Source: JARFQH01 sp963825595
GTDB lineage: Bacteria; Desulfobacterota; Desulfobacteria; Desulfobacterales; SG8-13
Direction of reading: 5' to 3'
Length of the DNA stretch: 64,000 nt
NCBI GenBank assembly: GCA_963825595.1
Contig: CAWGUE010000001.1
Location: 84,816 to 148,815 of the forward strand
Shown: one piece after another, positions 8,260 to 16,992 of the stretch
Layout of the letters: the number at the start of each line of letters is the position of its first letter
Position numbering within the stretch: position 1 is the stretch's first letter
Translations under genes and position numbers: made by a program
Notes under the pieces: generated by a model
What the model was told of the DNA's origin: nothing
Seen by the model: the letters and a program-made list of their open reading frames with translations, nothing else
Databases searched by the model: none

Positions 8260-9789
8260 TCATTTAGGGTCTAAACGGTTTTTCACTACCGCGGACATCT
8301 GTCCGAGTTCCCTTTCAATATTCTGCACAGAGTCCTTTAATGTCGTCTTCAACCTTTCAGACTCATTTCGAAGACACACGCGATCGTATGCCAGTGCGAC
8401 TGTGCTTATTATCCAAATCAACGTGTCTAACTGCGCATTAGAAAGCCCTTTAGCGTTAAAGGCAAGACCCAAAAAAGACGCTGACATATTGTTTTGGCAT
8501 AAAGGGACCAGCAGACATGACGTAATCTTGGCCTTGCTGAGAACGCCTTCCTCTATACCGACACCACCTAAATTGTCCATGCTGGCGACGGCCGGCAGGT
8601 TGTTCTGCATCATTTTTGCCAGAGTGGCGTTCTTAAACTGCGTTATTTTTTCTCTCGCAAACAGGTCGCCGCTGTCGATGATGACCTCATCAACCTGCAC
8701 AAAGTCAGGATTGCTGCTCGAGCAAGTCAATACCACGGCGAAGTTGACCGCGATCGTTCGGTTTATTATTCCGACGGCCTTTTTTAATAACACTTTTTCG
8801 TTTGTCTGAAAATAGACGGTTTCGAATACGTCAACGCAGTTCACCGCCGTGCGATCATCTGTGATAACATCCGGTTTGATGGTATCGGTCGATCGGCCAT
8901 TCTTTTGAATGTGTTTTTCATCCTCAAAAGGCTTCAGGATGTCTTCCAAATCACCGACAAACGTATCATCCGTATTTTCTGGTTTAGATACTTCAGGATC
9001 ATTATCAGAAGTCATAACAGTCGAAAGACTGTTTGACGATGGTGTCGGCATTCGCACGCTTTTTTCCTGAGGGGCGGGTTCGGCCTGCGTTGGCGTAGCC
9101 GTTTCTGCTTCATCATCGGCTTCGTCTTTTCTGTTCAACCCTTCCATGACGATGGCCATCGTACTCTTGTCTATGCGCTTCTGCTTTTTATCTGCCTGCA
9201 ACTCCTTTAAGAAAAGTTGTACGTCATCCCAGGCGACGATGTCATAAGCGGCCTCTTCACCGATGATATCGCCGGTGGAGGCGTCGATCAGATCACCATC
9301 TGTAATGTAAAGAAAACCCTTTTGTCCAGCGGCGGCGTGCACTTCAAGCGTGCAGGTTTTCTGCTCCATTTCGATCATCTGTAAAAAACTGCTGACTGAA
9401 ATGCCTCTAATTGAGCCGTCAGGAGGATTTTCAAGTTCTTTGATCACCGCCTCGGCCATAATGTCGATATCCACTGGTTTTTCCATGATCCGCAACCGGC
9501 CTAATTTTTCAAGTTTTTTCTGCACACGGGGCGTGCAAAATGCGCTGACGACAATCGCAGGGATAGTCGGAAAATTATTGTGCATGTAAACCAGCAATTC
9601 GATGCCATCCATCTCCGGCATTTTCAGGTCTGTGATCACCAAATCGATACTTTGGGACTCGAGGATTTTGACCGCCTCTTTACCGTTGATAGCGGTGAAA
9701 ACCTTAAAGCGATCTCTGTACGGCTTAAACAAACCCGCCATAACCAGCAGCAAAGTCTCTTCATCTTCAACGACCAATATATTTTTCAC
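8260..9789 (-). CDS. Response regulator: receiver, DUF4388/PATAN domain, GAF-like C-terminus
   Basis: A 509-residue cytosolic protein. The receiver (about 1-120) has the acidic pair in VVEDEE, phospho-acceptor Asp in VITDLKMPEMDG, and the Thr/Lys switch ending in MEKPVD. Residues about 130-200 (SFLQMIEMEQKTCTLEV, GFLYITDGDLIDA) match the DUF4388/PATAN module found beside receivers and c-di-GMP proteins. A low-complexity Glu/Thr/Pro linker spans about 220-270. The C-terminal 200 residues look GAF-like (VPLCQNN, LVPL pattern) and end in a coiled coil. There is no DNA-binding or enzymatic domain, so the output is probably protein-protein. The start is GTG 9 bases after a strong AAAGGAGG. It lies 15 bases downstream of the HD-GYP gene, so they are almost certainly co-transcribed. 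Confidence 0.8.
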   Translation of the reverse strand: MKNILVVEDEETLLLVMAGLFKPYRDRFKVFTAINGKEAVKILESQSIDLVITDLKMPEMDGIELLVYMHNNFPTIPAIVVSAFCTPRVQKKLEKLGRLRIMEKPVDIDIMAEAVIKELENPPDGSIRGISVSSFLQMIEMEQKTCTLEVHAAAGQKGFLYITDGDLIDASTGDIIGEEAAYDIVAWDDVQLFLKELQADKKQKRIDKSTMAIVMEGLNRKDEADDEAETATPTQAEPAPQEKSVRMPTPSSNSLSTVMTSDNDPEVSKPENTDDTFVGDLEDILKPFEDEKHIQKNGRSTDTIKPDVITDDRTAVNCVDVFETVYFQTNEKVLLKKAVGIINRTIAVNFAVVLTCSSSNPDFVQVDEVIIDSGDLFAREKITQFKNATLAKMMQNNLPAVASMDNLGGVGIEEGVLSKAKITSCLLVPLCQNNMSASFLGLAFNAKGLSNAQLDTLIWIISTVALAYDRVCLRNESERLKTTLKDSVQNIERELGQMSAVVKNRLDPK

Positions 9790-9804
9790 GTCAACACGCC
9801 TCCT

Positions 9805-11235
9805 TTAAAGTATATAATCAGCCGGCTGGATACCGTATGATGTCGGATTGAGGGATCGTAACGCTTTTCTGATGTAGGCTCCCGTAACGGGGTCTTTTTC
9901 GGCCAGGTCCACCAGGCGTCCGCGCTTGACGCCGTCCTTTGTGTCTCTTTCGAGCAGAACCACGCGGGGAAGCCGCCCGCCGGATTCGAACGGGTAATCG
10001 GTCACCAGGCCGATTTCACCGTTGTCGAACTGCAGCAGCGTCCCCGGCGGATACGTGCCCATCATCATAGCAAACACTTTCAATAGAATAGGATCAAAAT
10101 CCGTCCCGGCCCCTTCCAGCATGTGGCTGAGCGCCTGATCGGGGCTAAACGTCGCGGGCCTGTAAACCCGGGGGGATGTGAGGGCATCGTAGACATCGGT
10201 AATATGAAGGATCCTTCCAAGCAGGCTGACCGCCTTTATGAAGTGAACCTTTGGATATCCAGACAGGTCATACCGTATATGATGCTCGAACGGGGCGAGC
10301 AATATTTCTGATTTCAGGTCGTGTGACGCCTGCAGCTTTAATATCTGCCGAACGCTTGACAGGGGATGTTTCTGTATTTCTTTCCACTCCACGGCATTCA
10401 ATGCACCCGGTTTATTCACAATTTCACGCGGCACCTCCACTTTACCCAAATCGTGGAAAAGTCCGCAAATGCCGAGGCGCTCTAAAGTCGTCCGCGACAG
10501 CCCGATGCGGTTTCCCAAGCAAAGTGAGAGTACCGCAACATTCACCGAATGCGTGTAGGTATAGTCATCATAGTCCTTGATCGTGCCCAGCCCAATCAGA
10601 ACGGCTTCGTCTTGGAGGGCCACATCGACCATGCTCTGGATCATCCGCTTGGCTTTGCGAACACCCGCAAAGCCTTGCGTGTTTATTTTTTTAGACACCT
10701 GTTTCACAGCCGCGACGGCATTAAAATAGGTATCCCGGGCCTTCTCTTTTAGATTGGGGTCGCTCTTGTTTAACTTCAAGTCTTCTCTATTGACAATACT
10801 CACCCAACGGATACCCGTCTCGGTCAATTTCTGTTTCAGCCACTGAGCAGGAAGTTCCTGCTGTGTTGAAAGGATGAGATACCGCATGAAAGTGATGATC
10901 TCATCGTAGGAAGCCTCTTTGAAGGCCGGTTGAAAATGCAGTCCGTGCAGGGACCGGCGATTGAAAAAAACGAGCAGCGCGTGAATAACGCGAACAAGGT
11001 CTTTGCGATATTGCAGTTTTTCTCCACGGATGTAGAATCTTCCCTCCGATATGAGAACTTTGAGGTCATCTTCGGATTCTACCTGAAAAATATTTTGCTT
11101 GAATTTGCGAAGCGCTTCCTTCACCAATTCGTTGTTGTCGTTGTGAATTTTAATCGCCTGAATCAGCCGATACAGGCTGAGAACAAAATTTTCCTCCCAC
11201 GGCAATGTATTTTGACTTTTTTCAAGATGATTCAT
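9805..11235 (-). CDS. HD-GYP domain protein, probable c-di-GMP phosphodiesterase
   Basis: 476 residues. The N-terminal half (about 15-190) is a helical domain resembling the N-terminus of the HEAT-repeat protein encoded just upstream (pattern: long helix, 'rFyIrge', then 'LhgLhF', then a helical repeat). The C-terminal half is an HD-GYP domain: HDLGKVEVP, KHP, the HH pair in FEHH, TDVYDALTS and a GYP segment. The GYP loop reads HHIRYDLSGYP instead of the usual HHExxDGxGYP, so it is slightly atypical; the metal ligands appear intact. It would hydrolyse c-di-GMP to pGpG or GMP, opposing the GGDEF protein of the same operon. No strong ribosome site precedes the ATG at 11235, and 85 bases separate it from the upstream gene. 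Confidence 0.85.
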   Translation of the reverse strand: MNHLEKSQNTLPWEENFVLSLYRLIQAIKIHNDNNELVKEALRKFKQNIFQVESEDDLKVLISEGRFYIRGEKLQYRKDLVRVIHALLVFFNRRSLHGLHFQPAFKEASYDEIITFMRYLILSTQQELPAQWLKQKLTETGIRWVSIVNREDLKLNKSDPNLKEKARDTYFNAVAAVKQVSKKINTQGFAGVRKAKRMIQSMVDVALQDEAVLIGLGTIKDYDDYTYTHSVNVAVLSLCLGNRIGLSRTTLERLGICGLFHDLGKVEVPREIVNKPGALNAVEWKEIQKHPLSSVRQILKLQASHDLKSEILLAPFEHHIRYDLSGYPKVHFIKAVSLLGRILHITDVYDALTSPRVYRPATFSPDQALSHMLEGAGTDFDPILLKVFAMMMGTYPPGTLLQFDNGEIGLVTDYPFESGGRLPRVVLLERDTKDGVKRGRLVDLAEKDPVTGAYIRKALRSLNPTSYGIQPADYIL

Positions 11236-11320
11236 TTTCTATTCGACTGAAATTAAATGACCTCCGGAAAAGCCGGGGGTTTAAAGATGATGATGATGAT
11301 TTTTCACGAAAAAGACTGCC

Positions 11321-13024
11321 TCAAAGCACTTTGAGAGCCACCCGGCGTATACCGGGAAAGCCGCTTCGGGAGGCGGTCACCAAAACCTGCTTGGCCTTTT
11401 CCGTCTTCAGCTCCATAAGGGCAATGGCGGCGCCCTTTCGACGGGCGCTGGCAAGGAACCGGGAAAACAGGCCGCCTTTTAGAAGTATATCCTGTAGATA
11501 CACGACCAAATCGGCTGAGCCGCATTTGCCGAGCGCTCTGTAGCAGGCGGATTGATGTTCGTACTCCTTGCCCCGGAATTTTCGTTTTTTCAGATAATCC
11601 AAAAGAAGCCTTTCGGTCACTTCGCAGCGGCGCGACCCAAGATAATCCAGGCACTTTTGACGGATGGGGCCGTTCTCATCGTCGAGCAGTGCGATGAGTT
11701 TTTCGGGTATCCACAGGTTCCGCCAGGCAACGACGTTGATAACTTCCATCCGAACCCGCTCCGCCGGATGATTGAGCAGTTTGGCAAGGATTCGGTCGGA
11801 GCCTTTCCCATTTATCCGGCCGAGCAACGGAACCAGGCGATACAAAAGGCCTTCACCGGCGATGTTCAACAGGTGTTCGAACGGGCTCATATCTCTTTCA
11901 GCCAACGCAACAATCACGTCCGCGATCAATTTTCCCACCGCGGGACTCTGCGTTTCAGACAGTAATGAGCCGAGGGCATAAATCGCCTTGGACGGCAGCA
12001 GGCTTAACGTCTGTTTGGCTTTTACCAGTTCTGATTCATCGAGTTCGGGCCATGGATCCTGAAGGACCGCCAGATACTCCTTGCCGGATATCTCCGTAAA
12101 AAAATCCTTTATACCCGGATGAATCGCTGGCGATGTTTCTTTGGAAAGCATGCGGACCTGGTGCAACCTTTTGAGTATTTGGTAGCCACTGTTAAAATCT
12201 CTTTTGGACAGTGCTTTTTGCAGTCCTTCCTTCAGATACTCCAGCACGACCTCGAAAAACTCATGGCCCTCCTGCTCCTTGAGGATGTCGGCCATCATGT
12301 TCAGGATCTCTCCTGATGCATCGCGCCGTTCACCCTTTTTAACCATCTCTTTTAGGGTCTCTATCTCGATCGGCTTCAATTCCAGTAAGTCCATATCCAC
12401 CAGGCGCAGCTGCTTGGCCCTGTCGACCAGCTCGCGTGCTGCAACGCCGCTATTCAGTGTCTCCAAGGACTTGAAAAGAGAGGTGCCATTTTGCTGAGCA
12501 GCCCCGCCCGGTGCTTGTTTTTCTCCTTTTTCAATCGAATCTGCGCTGTCTGAATCGGTTTCGATGATACTGTCAACAGCCTCATAGAGGACATGGGGTA
12601 GCTGTGCTTCCCATAGGGCGGTAACGATATCGCCCTCGGCCTCGGCCGGAATGACCTTGTATTTATGTAAAATTTTGACGAACGTTTTCGTTTCAGGTAA
12701 ATCTATCCCAGCCTGAAAAACCAACTTGAGCATGCCATCCCGAAAAAGGGCGAAGGCAATGTCTCCATCTTTGGCCGTGCCCTCGTAAACCACCTCATCT
12801 TCGATCAAAAACCGGTCTTTTTTAACCTTGATGCAGAGCTCGTTATGTTGGCTGAAGTATGAATCAAAACAAGTCTTCAAACGCGTGACAGCCGACTGAC
12901 ATTTATTATGGTCTTCAGAGTACAGGGTCATGATTTTGCATACGAACTGCAGCGTATCGATAATTGATTTGGCCTCTGCGATCGATTCTGCAGGGTGATT
13001 CGTTGTCGGCTTTTGCGAAATCAT
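11321..13024 (-). CDS. HEAT-repeat protein with an HD-GYP-associated N-terminal domain
   Basis: A 567-residue soluble protein with no catalytic motif I recognise. Residues about 20-125 share a pattern with the N-terminus of the HD-GYP protein next door (YSEDHNKC, KKDRFLIEDEVVY, MLKLVFQAGIDL). After an acidic linker (about 140-185), the remainder is alpha-helical. From about 400 it shows HEAT repeats (for example HPAERVRMEVINVVAW, DDENGPIRQKCLDYLGSR, LVTASRSGFPGIRRVALKVL). HEAT arrays usually act as scaffolds. The shared domain and a 14-base gap to the GGDEF gene suggest it organises or senses the c-di-GMP enzymes of the operon (inference). Confidence 0.7.
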   Translation of the reverse strand: MISQKPTTNHPAESIAEAKSIIDTLQFVCKIMTLYSEDHNKCQSAVTRLKTCFDSYFSQHNELCIKVKKDRFLIEDEVVYEGTAKDGDIAFALFRDGMLKLVFQAGIDLPETKTFVKILHKYKVIPAEAEGDIVTALWEAQLPHVLYEAVDSIIETDSDSADSIEKGEKQAPGGAAQQNGTSLFKSLETLNSGVAARELVDRAKQLRLVDMDLLELKPIEIETLKEMVKKGERRDASGEILNMMADILKEQEGHEFFEVVLEYLKEGLQKALSKRDFNSGYQILKRLHQVRMLSKETSPAIHPGIKDFFTEISGKEYLAVLQDPWPELDESELVKAKQTLSLLPSKAIYALGSLLSETQSPAVGKLIADVIVALAERDMSPFEHLLNIAGEGLLYRLVPLLGRINGKGSDRILAKLLNHPAERVRMEVINVVAWRNLWIPEKLIALLDDENGPIRQKCLDYLGSRRCEVTERLLLDYLKKRKFRGKEYEHQSACYRALGKCGSADLVVYLQDILLKGGLFSRFLASARRKGAAIALMELKTEKAKQVLVTASRSGFPGIRRVALKVL

Positions 13025-13038
13025 CCGATTTTATCTCT

Positions 13039-14010
13039 CTATCCCGCTTTTTTCACTGCGGTTGAACACGTCCGGTTGCGGCCGCTGTTTTTAGCGCGGT
13101 ACATGGCGACATCAGCATTTCGAATGATCGCGGACCGATCGATGCCATCTTCTGGGTAGGAAGCGATGCCGATGCTCGTGGTAACTTTCCCCTGGGGTTG
13201 CGATTCGCAACCGCTGAATGGATAATTTTCAATCTGGATGCGCAACTTTTCAGCGACGATCTTGGCCCCCTCTTTTGATGTATCCGGAAGAATGATGACG
13301 AACTCCTCTCCACCATAACGGGCCACAATATCCGATTCCCTGACAAAACCGTGCAGGATACCGGCGAGTTGGTTCAGGAGGCGATCACCTTTTTGGTGGC
13401 CGTGGGTGTCGTTGTAACACTTGAAATGATCCAGATCGAAAAAGATCAACGAAAATAACCGATTCGTGCGCTGACAGCGTTTTATTTCCGCCTTCAGGAA
13501 ATCCTGGAAGTACTGATGGTTGTAAAGTCCGGTCAGCGCATCGCGACAAGCCATCCGGTTCAGAATTTTGTTGGCGCTTTTGAGTTCGGCATTTTTTTTC
13601 TGCAGTGAATTGAGCAATTTACGGTTTTCCTTGATTAAACAAACCTTCTCTATGGCCCGCTTCACCGCCGCGGATATGATGCTGAGGTCCTCGAACGGCT
13701 TCAAGAGGTAATCGTATGCCCCATTGCGAAGGGCCTCCAAGGCGGTCTCGAGGGACGCAAAACTGGTTATGATAATCACCTGCATATCCGGATAGCGTTC
13801 CTTGGTTATTTTCAGAAGTTCCAAGCCGTTGATTCCCGGCATTTTAATATCGGAAACCACGAGAGCAAACGACTTCTGTTCCATGAATTCCAAGGCCTCT
13901 TCACCGCTGGCCGCCGCTGTGACGGCATAGCCGTCTTTCTCGAGTACCTGAGCAAGAACACTGCGTATCGACATCTCATCATCGACAACCAGGATTTCTA
14001 TTTTATCCAT
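13039..14010 (-). CDS. Response regulator diguanylate cyclase (REC-GGDEF)
   Basis: 323 residues. The receiver (about 1-120) has DDE, phospho-acceptor Asp in VVSDIKMPG and Lys in LLKPFED. A coiled coil (about 125-155) precedes a GGDEF domain with an intact active site, ARYGGEEF. The RESD product-inhibition site (RxxD) is five residues before it, so an active, feedback-inhibited cyclase is expected, making c-di-GMP from two GTP when phosphorylated (the PleD/WspR class in a simpler layout). It is first in the minus-strand operon. The adjacent kinase at 4740-8042 is an obvious candidate partner, but the pairing is inferred from context only. Confidence 0.9.
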   Translation of the reverse strand: MDKIEILVVDDEMSIRSVLAQVLEKDGYAVTAAASGEEALEFMEQKSFALVVSDIKMPGINGLELLKITKERYPDMQVIIITSFASLETALEALRNGAYDYLLKPFEDLSIISAAVKRAIEKVCLIKENRKLLNSLQKKNAELKSANKILNRMACRDALTGLYNHQYFQDFLKAEIKRCQRTNRLFSLIFFDLDHFKCYNDTHGHQKGDRLLNQLAGILHGFVRESDIVARYGGEEFVIILPDTSKEGAKIVAEKLRIQIENYPFSGCESQPQGKVTTSIGIASYPEDGIDRSAIIRNADVAMYRAKNSGRNRTCSTAVKKAG

Positions 14011-14071
14011 CCGTTATCCTCCATCCTATGTATTGTCCCGAATTGGTTGTTACGAAAACCATATCGGCAGT

Positions 14072-14203
14072 TTATTTCAAAAGTTGAGCGCACCGAATGA
14101 CCATATCGCCTTCCGAACCGGAAATTCCAGCCATTGCCTTGCTGAAGGCAATGTCGCATCCACGCAACCGTCTCAGCAGTTCTTCCGCCGACCGCGTGTC
14201 CAT
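14072..14203 (-). CDS. Possible 43-residue small protein
   Basis: ATG at 14203-14201 follows an AAAAAGGATAAT leader and opens 43 codons to TAA at 14072. The predicted peptide starts MDTRSAEELLRRLRG and is amphipathic and helical, with no membrane segment. It sits between the divergent TolC-like gene and the REC-GGDEF gene, 62 bases before the latter's start. I do not recognise it. Amino-acid composition and position make it a better candidate than the longer overlapping frame that starts at 14207. Confidence 0.3.
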   Translation of the reverse strand: MDTRSAEELLRRLRGCDIAFSKAMAGISGSEGDMVIRCAQLLK

Positions 14204-14390
14204 CCATAATTATCCTTTTTCATGTAGGGTGGTTTTTGCCTCAATTTTTCAGTGAGGGGATACATCCATATTCTAACAAATTAGAAGTTAAAGCTTTTTC
14301 AAACGATACCGATAAATACTTATGATACTCAATCGTTAGGGATCGTATTCAGTCTATCAAACAACAATAAAATTCCCGCATGAAAGGTTA

Positions 14391-15944
14391 ATGATTATGC
14401 GCCTGCCTATGGCAACTATTCGCAGAGCAACCGGCGTCGCTATGGTGGTGACGGTTTTTTCGGTTATAGCGAACCTGGTTTTACCGGTGGAGGTGACCGG
14501 TGCGGATATGGCTTCTGCACCAGTAATAATGACCGATCAGGGCCACGGCTCAAAAATGGCCGCAAGAGACTGACACTGGACGATTGCCTCAGCAAGGCAA
14601 TGGAGCATAACCGCCGCCGACCGGCTTCCCGGTTTGCCGTAGCCATGGCGGAGGCCCAGCACCGCCAGGCACTGGCCGGGTATTGGCCGCAGGTAAATCT
14701 GAAGGGTGCATATCATCACATGGACGAAGCGCCTAATTTCCTGTTTCCATCCACTTCCATCCCTGTGCCGGGCGGGACGGCGATCATTACCGTACCCCCT
14801 GGTGTTCTCGGGCCGGAGCCGTGCAGCTTCCGGTGAGCATACCCCCTCAATCAATTGATACCCCAGAGCAGGATATCAAGCTGGCGGATCCAGACTCGTT
14901 CCTCGCATCCCTGAATGCCACGTGGCTGCTTTACGACGGCGGTATGCGCAAAGGGCTGCGCGAACAGACCAAGGGCTGGCTGGAGGTGGTCAACCAGGAA
15001 GCCCGGCGTACGGACCTCGAGATCGCCGACAGTGTCAAACGGTTTTATTTTGGTGCCGTACTGGCACGGCAGCTTCATCAGGTCGGCAAGGACACGCTGG
15101 CGCGCATGGAAGCCACCCTGAGCCTGACCGAAATGATGTACAAAGAGGGTTCCGGCAGGGTAAAGAAAACCGACTACCTCGATAACAAGGTGATGGTCGA
15201 AACGCTGCGATCCGCTGTGGCCTTGCTGGAGAAAAATGAGGAAATGGCCCAGGCGGCGCTGGCCAATACCATGGGGCTTGTCGTGGAACTCGAACGTGAT
15301 CCCCGCGGACCGGGACGTCCCCTTCGTTCCCTATACCGGTGAATCTTGAAAATATCGTCGGCACCGCGTATCGGTTCAGCCCGGACTGGGCTCAGGTGAA
15401 AGCCGGGATTCGGGCGGCGGAAGGCGCCGTTAAGACCGCCCGGAGCGGCCATTTCCCCAAGCTCGCATTGACCGGCGATCTTCACAAGTGGTGGAACGAC
15501 TATGATGCCGGAATGGCCACGGACCAGAACAAGGAAGGCTGGTCGGTCGGTGTCGGTATCGAAATCCCGATCTTCGACGGATTCCTGACTCGCAACAAAG
15601 TGAGCGCAACCCGGGCTCGGCTGGCCAAGATTACCGAAGAGCAATTTCTCCTCAAGGAAGGTATCGGTCTGCAGATCAAGGATATTTTTCTTGGCCTCGA
15701 TGCCGCACGCAAGTCTGACCAGGCGACGCTCGACGCCATGTTGGCCGCCCGCGAAAACCGGGATCTGAACACCCGCGCCTACCAGAACGAACTGGTGGAA
15801 ACCGACAAGGTCATCCGCGCCCAACTCATCGAGGCGTTGATGTCTGCCCAGCACTATAAAACACGCTACGACCACATTGCCCTACAGTCCCAGCTCAATC
15901 TGGTGGTGGGAACCGAAGTTCTCAAACAATTGCAAGCGAAATGA
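14391..15944 (+). pseudogene. TolC-family outer-membrane efflux protein, interrupted by frameshifts
   Basis: Pieces of one TolC-like protein appear in successive frames. An N-terminal signal-like segment starts at 14391 (MIMRLPMATIRRATG then a hydrophobic stretch). Then come LTLDDCLSKAMEHN (from about 14570), LPVSIPPQSIDTPEQ through NTMGL (14821-15290), VPFVPYT (about 15325), and NLENIVGTAYRFSPDW to the stop (15342-15944). The long amphipathic helices and the repeated internal pattern, including IEIPIFDGFLTRNKV, are typical of outer-membrane factors. The frame changes at about 14565, 14810, 15310 and 15340, so no full-length product can be read. Healed length would be about 515 residues, normal for TolC. 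Either the gene has decayed or the sequence carries indel errors. Its stop is 34 bases before the first binding-protein gene, so it probably opens that operon. Confidence 0.78.
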
Positions 15945-15978
15945 TCGCCATGCGAACCGCGAAAAAGAATGGTGGAAA

Positions 15979-16992
15979 ATGACGCACGGCAACCATAAAA
16001 ATTCGAAACGGCCTTTTCCACCGGGCAAGCGGATATCGACTTGTGTCAGGACGGGAATCGTCATCTGGCTGAGCGTTCTTTTCACTGCCGCACTCGCCGC
16101 GGCCCACGACAGCGACAATTGGCATGAGCCCGCTTCGGTCCATATCGCCCTATCTGGCGGTACTTTTGTGGAGGTCAACCCCAATGATGCCCAAGCGGCC
16201 GTGAAGGCGTGGGGCCAAACCATCCTGAAGCAGCGCGGCATTGTCACGGAAGTGGAAACCATGGTTTTTCAGAAAACAGAGGCGTTGGTCGAGGCGCTCA
16301 AAAACCGACAGGCGGATGCCGCGGCCATGCTCGCCGAGGAATTCATTCGAATGGAGGCAAAACCCGATGCGGTTTTTCTTTCCTCAAGGAATAATTCGTT
16401 CACTGAACGATATGTCCTCCTCGTGCATCGCCATAGCGGCATCGACGCCGTCGACAAACTGCTGGGTCACCAACTCGTGCTGCACCACAATCCGAAGACC
16501 AGTCTGGCATCAGCGTGGCTCGACACCCTCCTGGCCAGTCATGCATTGGGTTTTCCGGAGGAGGTGTTTGAGAGCATGACCCGGATTGAAAATGCCTCAA
16601 AGGCCGTCCTACGGGTGTTCTTTCGCCAGGTCGATGCCTGCATTGTCACCGCCAATGTCTTCGATATCGTCAGCGAACTGAATCCACAGGTGCGCAAGGA
16701 TTTGCGGGTAATCGCCAGGTCCCCGGAAGTGATCCCCACCTTGTTTTTTTTCCGCCCCGATTATACCGCGGAAGTCAAAGGCAAGTTGGAAGACGCCCTC
16801 GTTGCTCTACACGAGACACCGGCAGGCCAGCAGGTGCTGATGATTTTCCAGGGCGAACGAATGGAGAAGCACCCCATTGCATGCCTTGAAAGCAGCCAAC
16901 AGTTGCTGGAAAAAGCCGACCGCTTGAGGCGGCGCAGCAGCACCGGGGAAAAGCCACATCTCTCAAAGGTGAACGACAATGCCAAGAACTGA
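15979..16992 (+). CDS. PhnD-like periplasmic substrate-binding protein 1
   Basis: 337 residues from ATG at 15979. The N-terminus has basic residues and a hydrophobic segment (VIWLSVLFTAALAAAH), a probable Sec signal or anchor. The mature part follows the type-2 periplasmic binding fold of the phosphate/phosphite/phosphonate-binding family (PF12974-like): NPNDAQAAVKAWGQ, ALKNRQADAAAML, LGHQLVLHHNP, RIENASKAVLRVFFRQVDACIV, ELNPQVRKDLRVIARSP and a C-terminal ETPAGQQVLMIFQ. No ABC permease or ATPase genes are nearby, so it more likely feeds a sensor kinase than a transporter. It is the most diverged of three tandem paralogues. The ribosome site (GGTGG) is modest. Confidence 0.8.
   Translation: MTHGNHKNSKRPFPPGKRISTCVRTGIVIWLSVLFTAALAAAHDSDNWHEPASVHIALSGGTFVEVNPNDAQAAVKAWGQTILKQRGIVTEVETMVFQKTEALVEALKNRQADAAAMLAEEFIRMEAKPDAVFLSSRNNSFTERYVLLVHRHSGIDAVDKLLGHQLVLHHNPKTSLASAWLDTLLASHALGFPEEVFESMTRIENASKAVLRVFFRQVDACIVTANVFDIVSELNPQVRKDLRVIARSPEVIPTLFFFRPDYTAEVKGKLEDALVALHETPAGQQVLMIFQGERMEKHPIACLESSQQLLEKADRLRRRSSTGEKPHLSKVNDNAKN

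Noticed and set aside
13998..14207. 69-codon frame starting at 14207
   Set aside because: It overlaps the REC-GGDEF start and has a Trp/Arg/Gly-rich unnatural composition; the 43-codon alternative in another frame is more protein-like.
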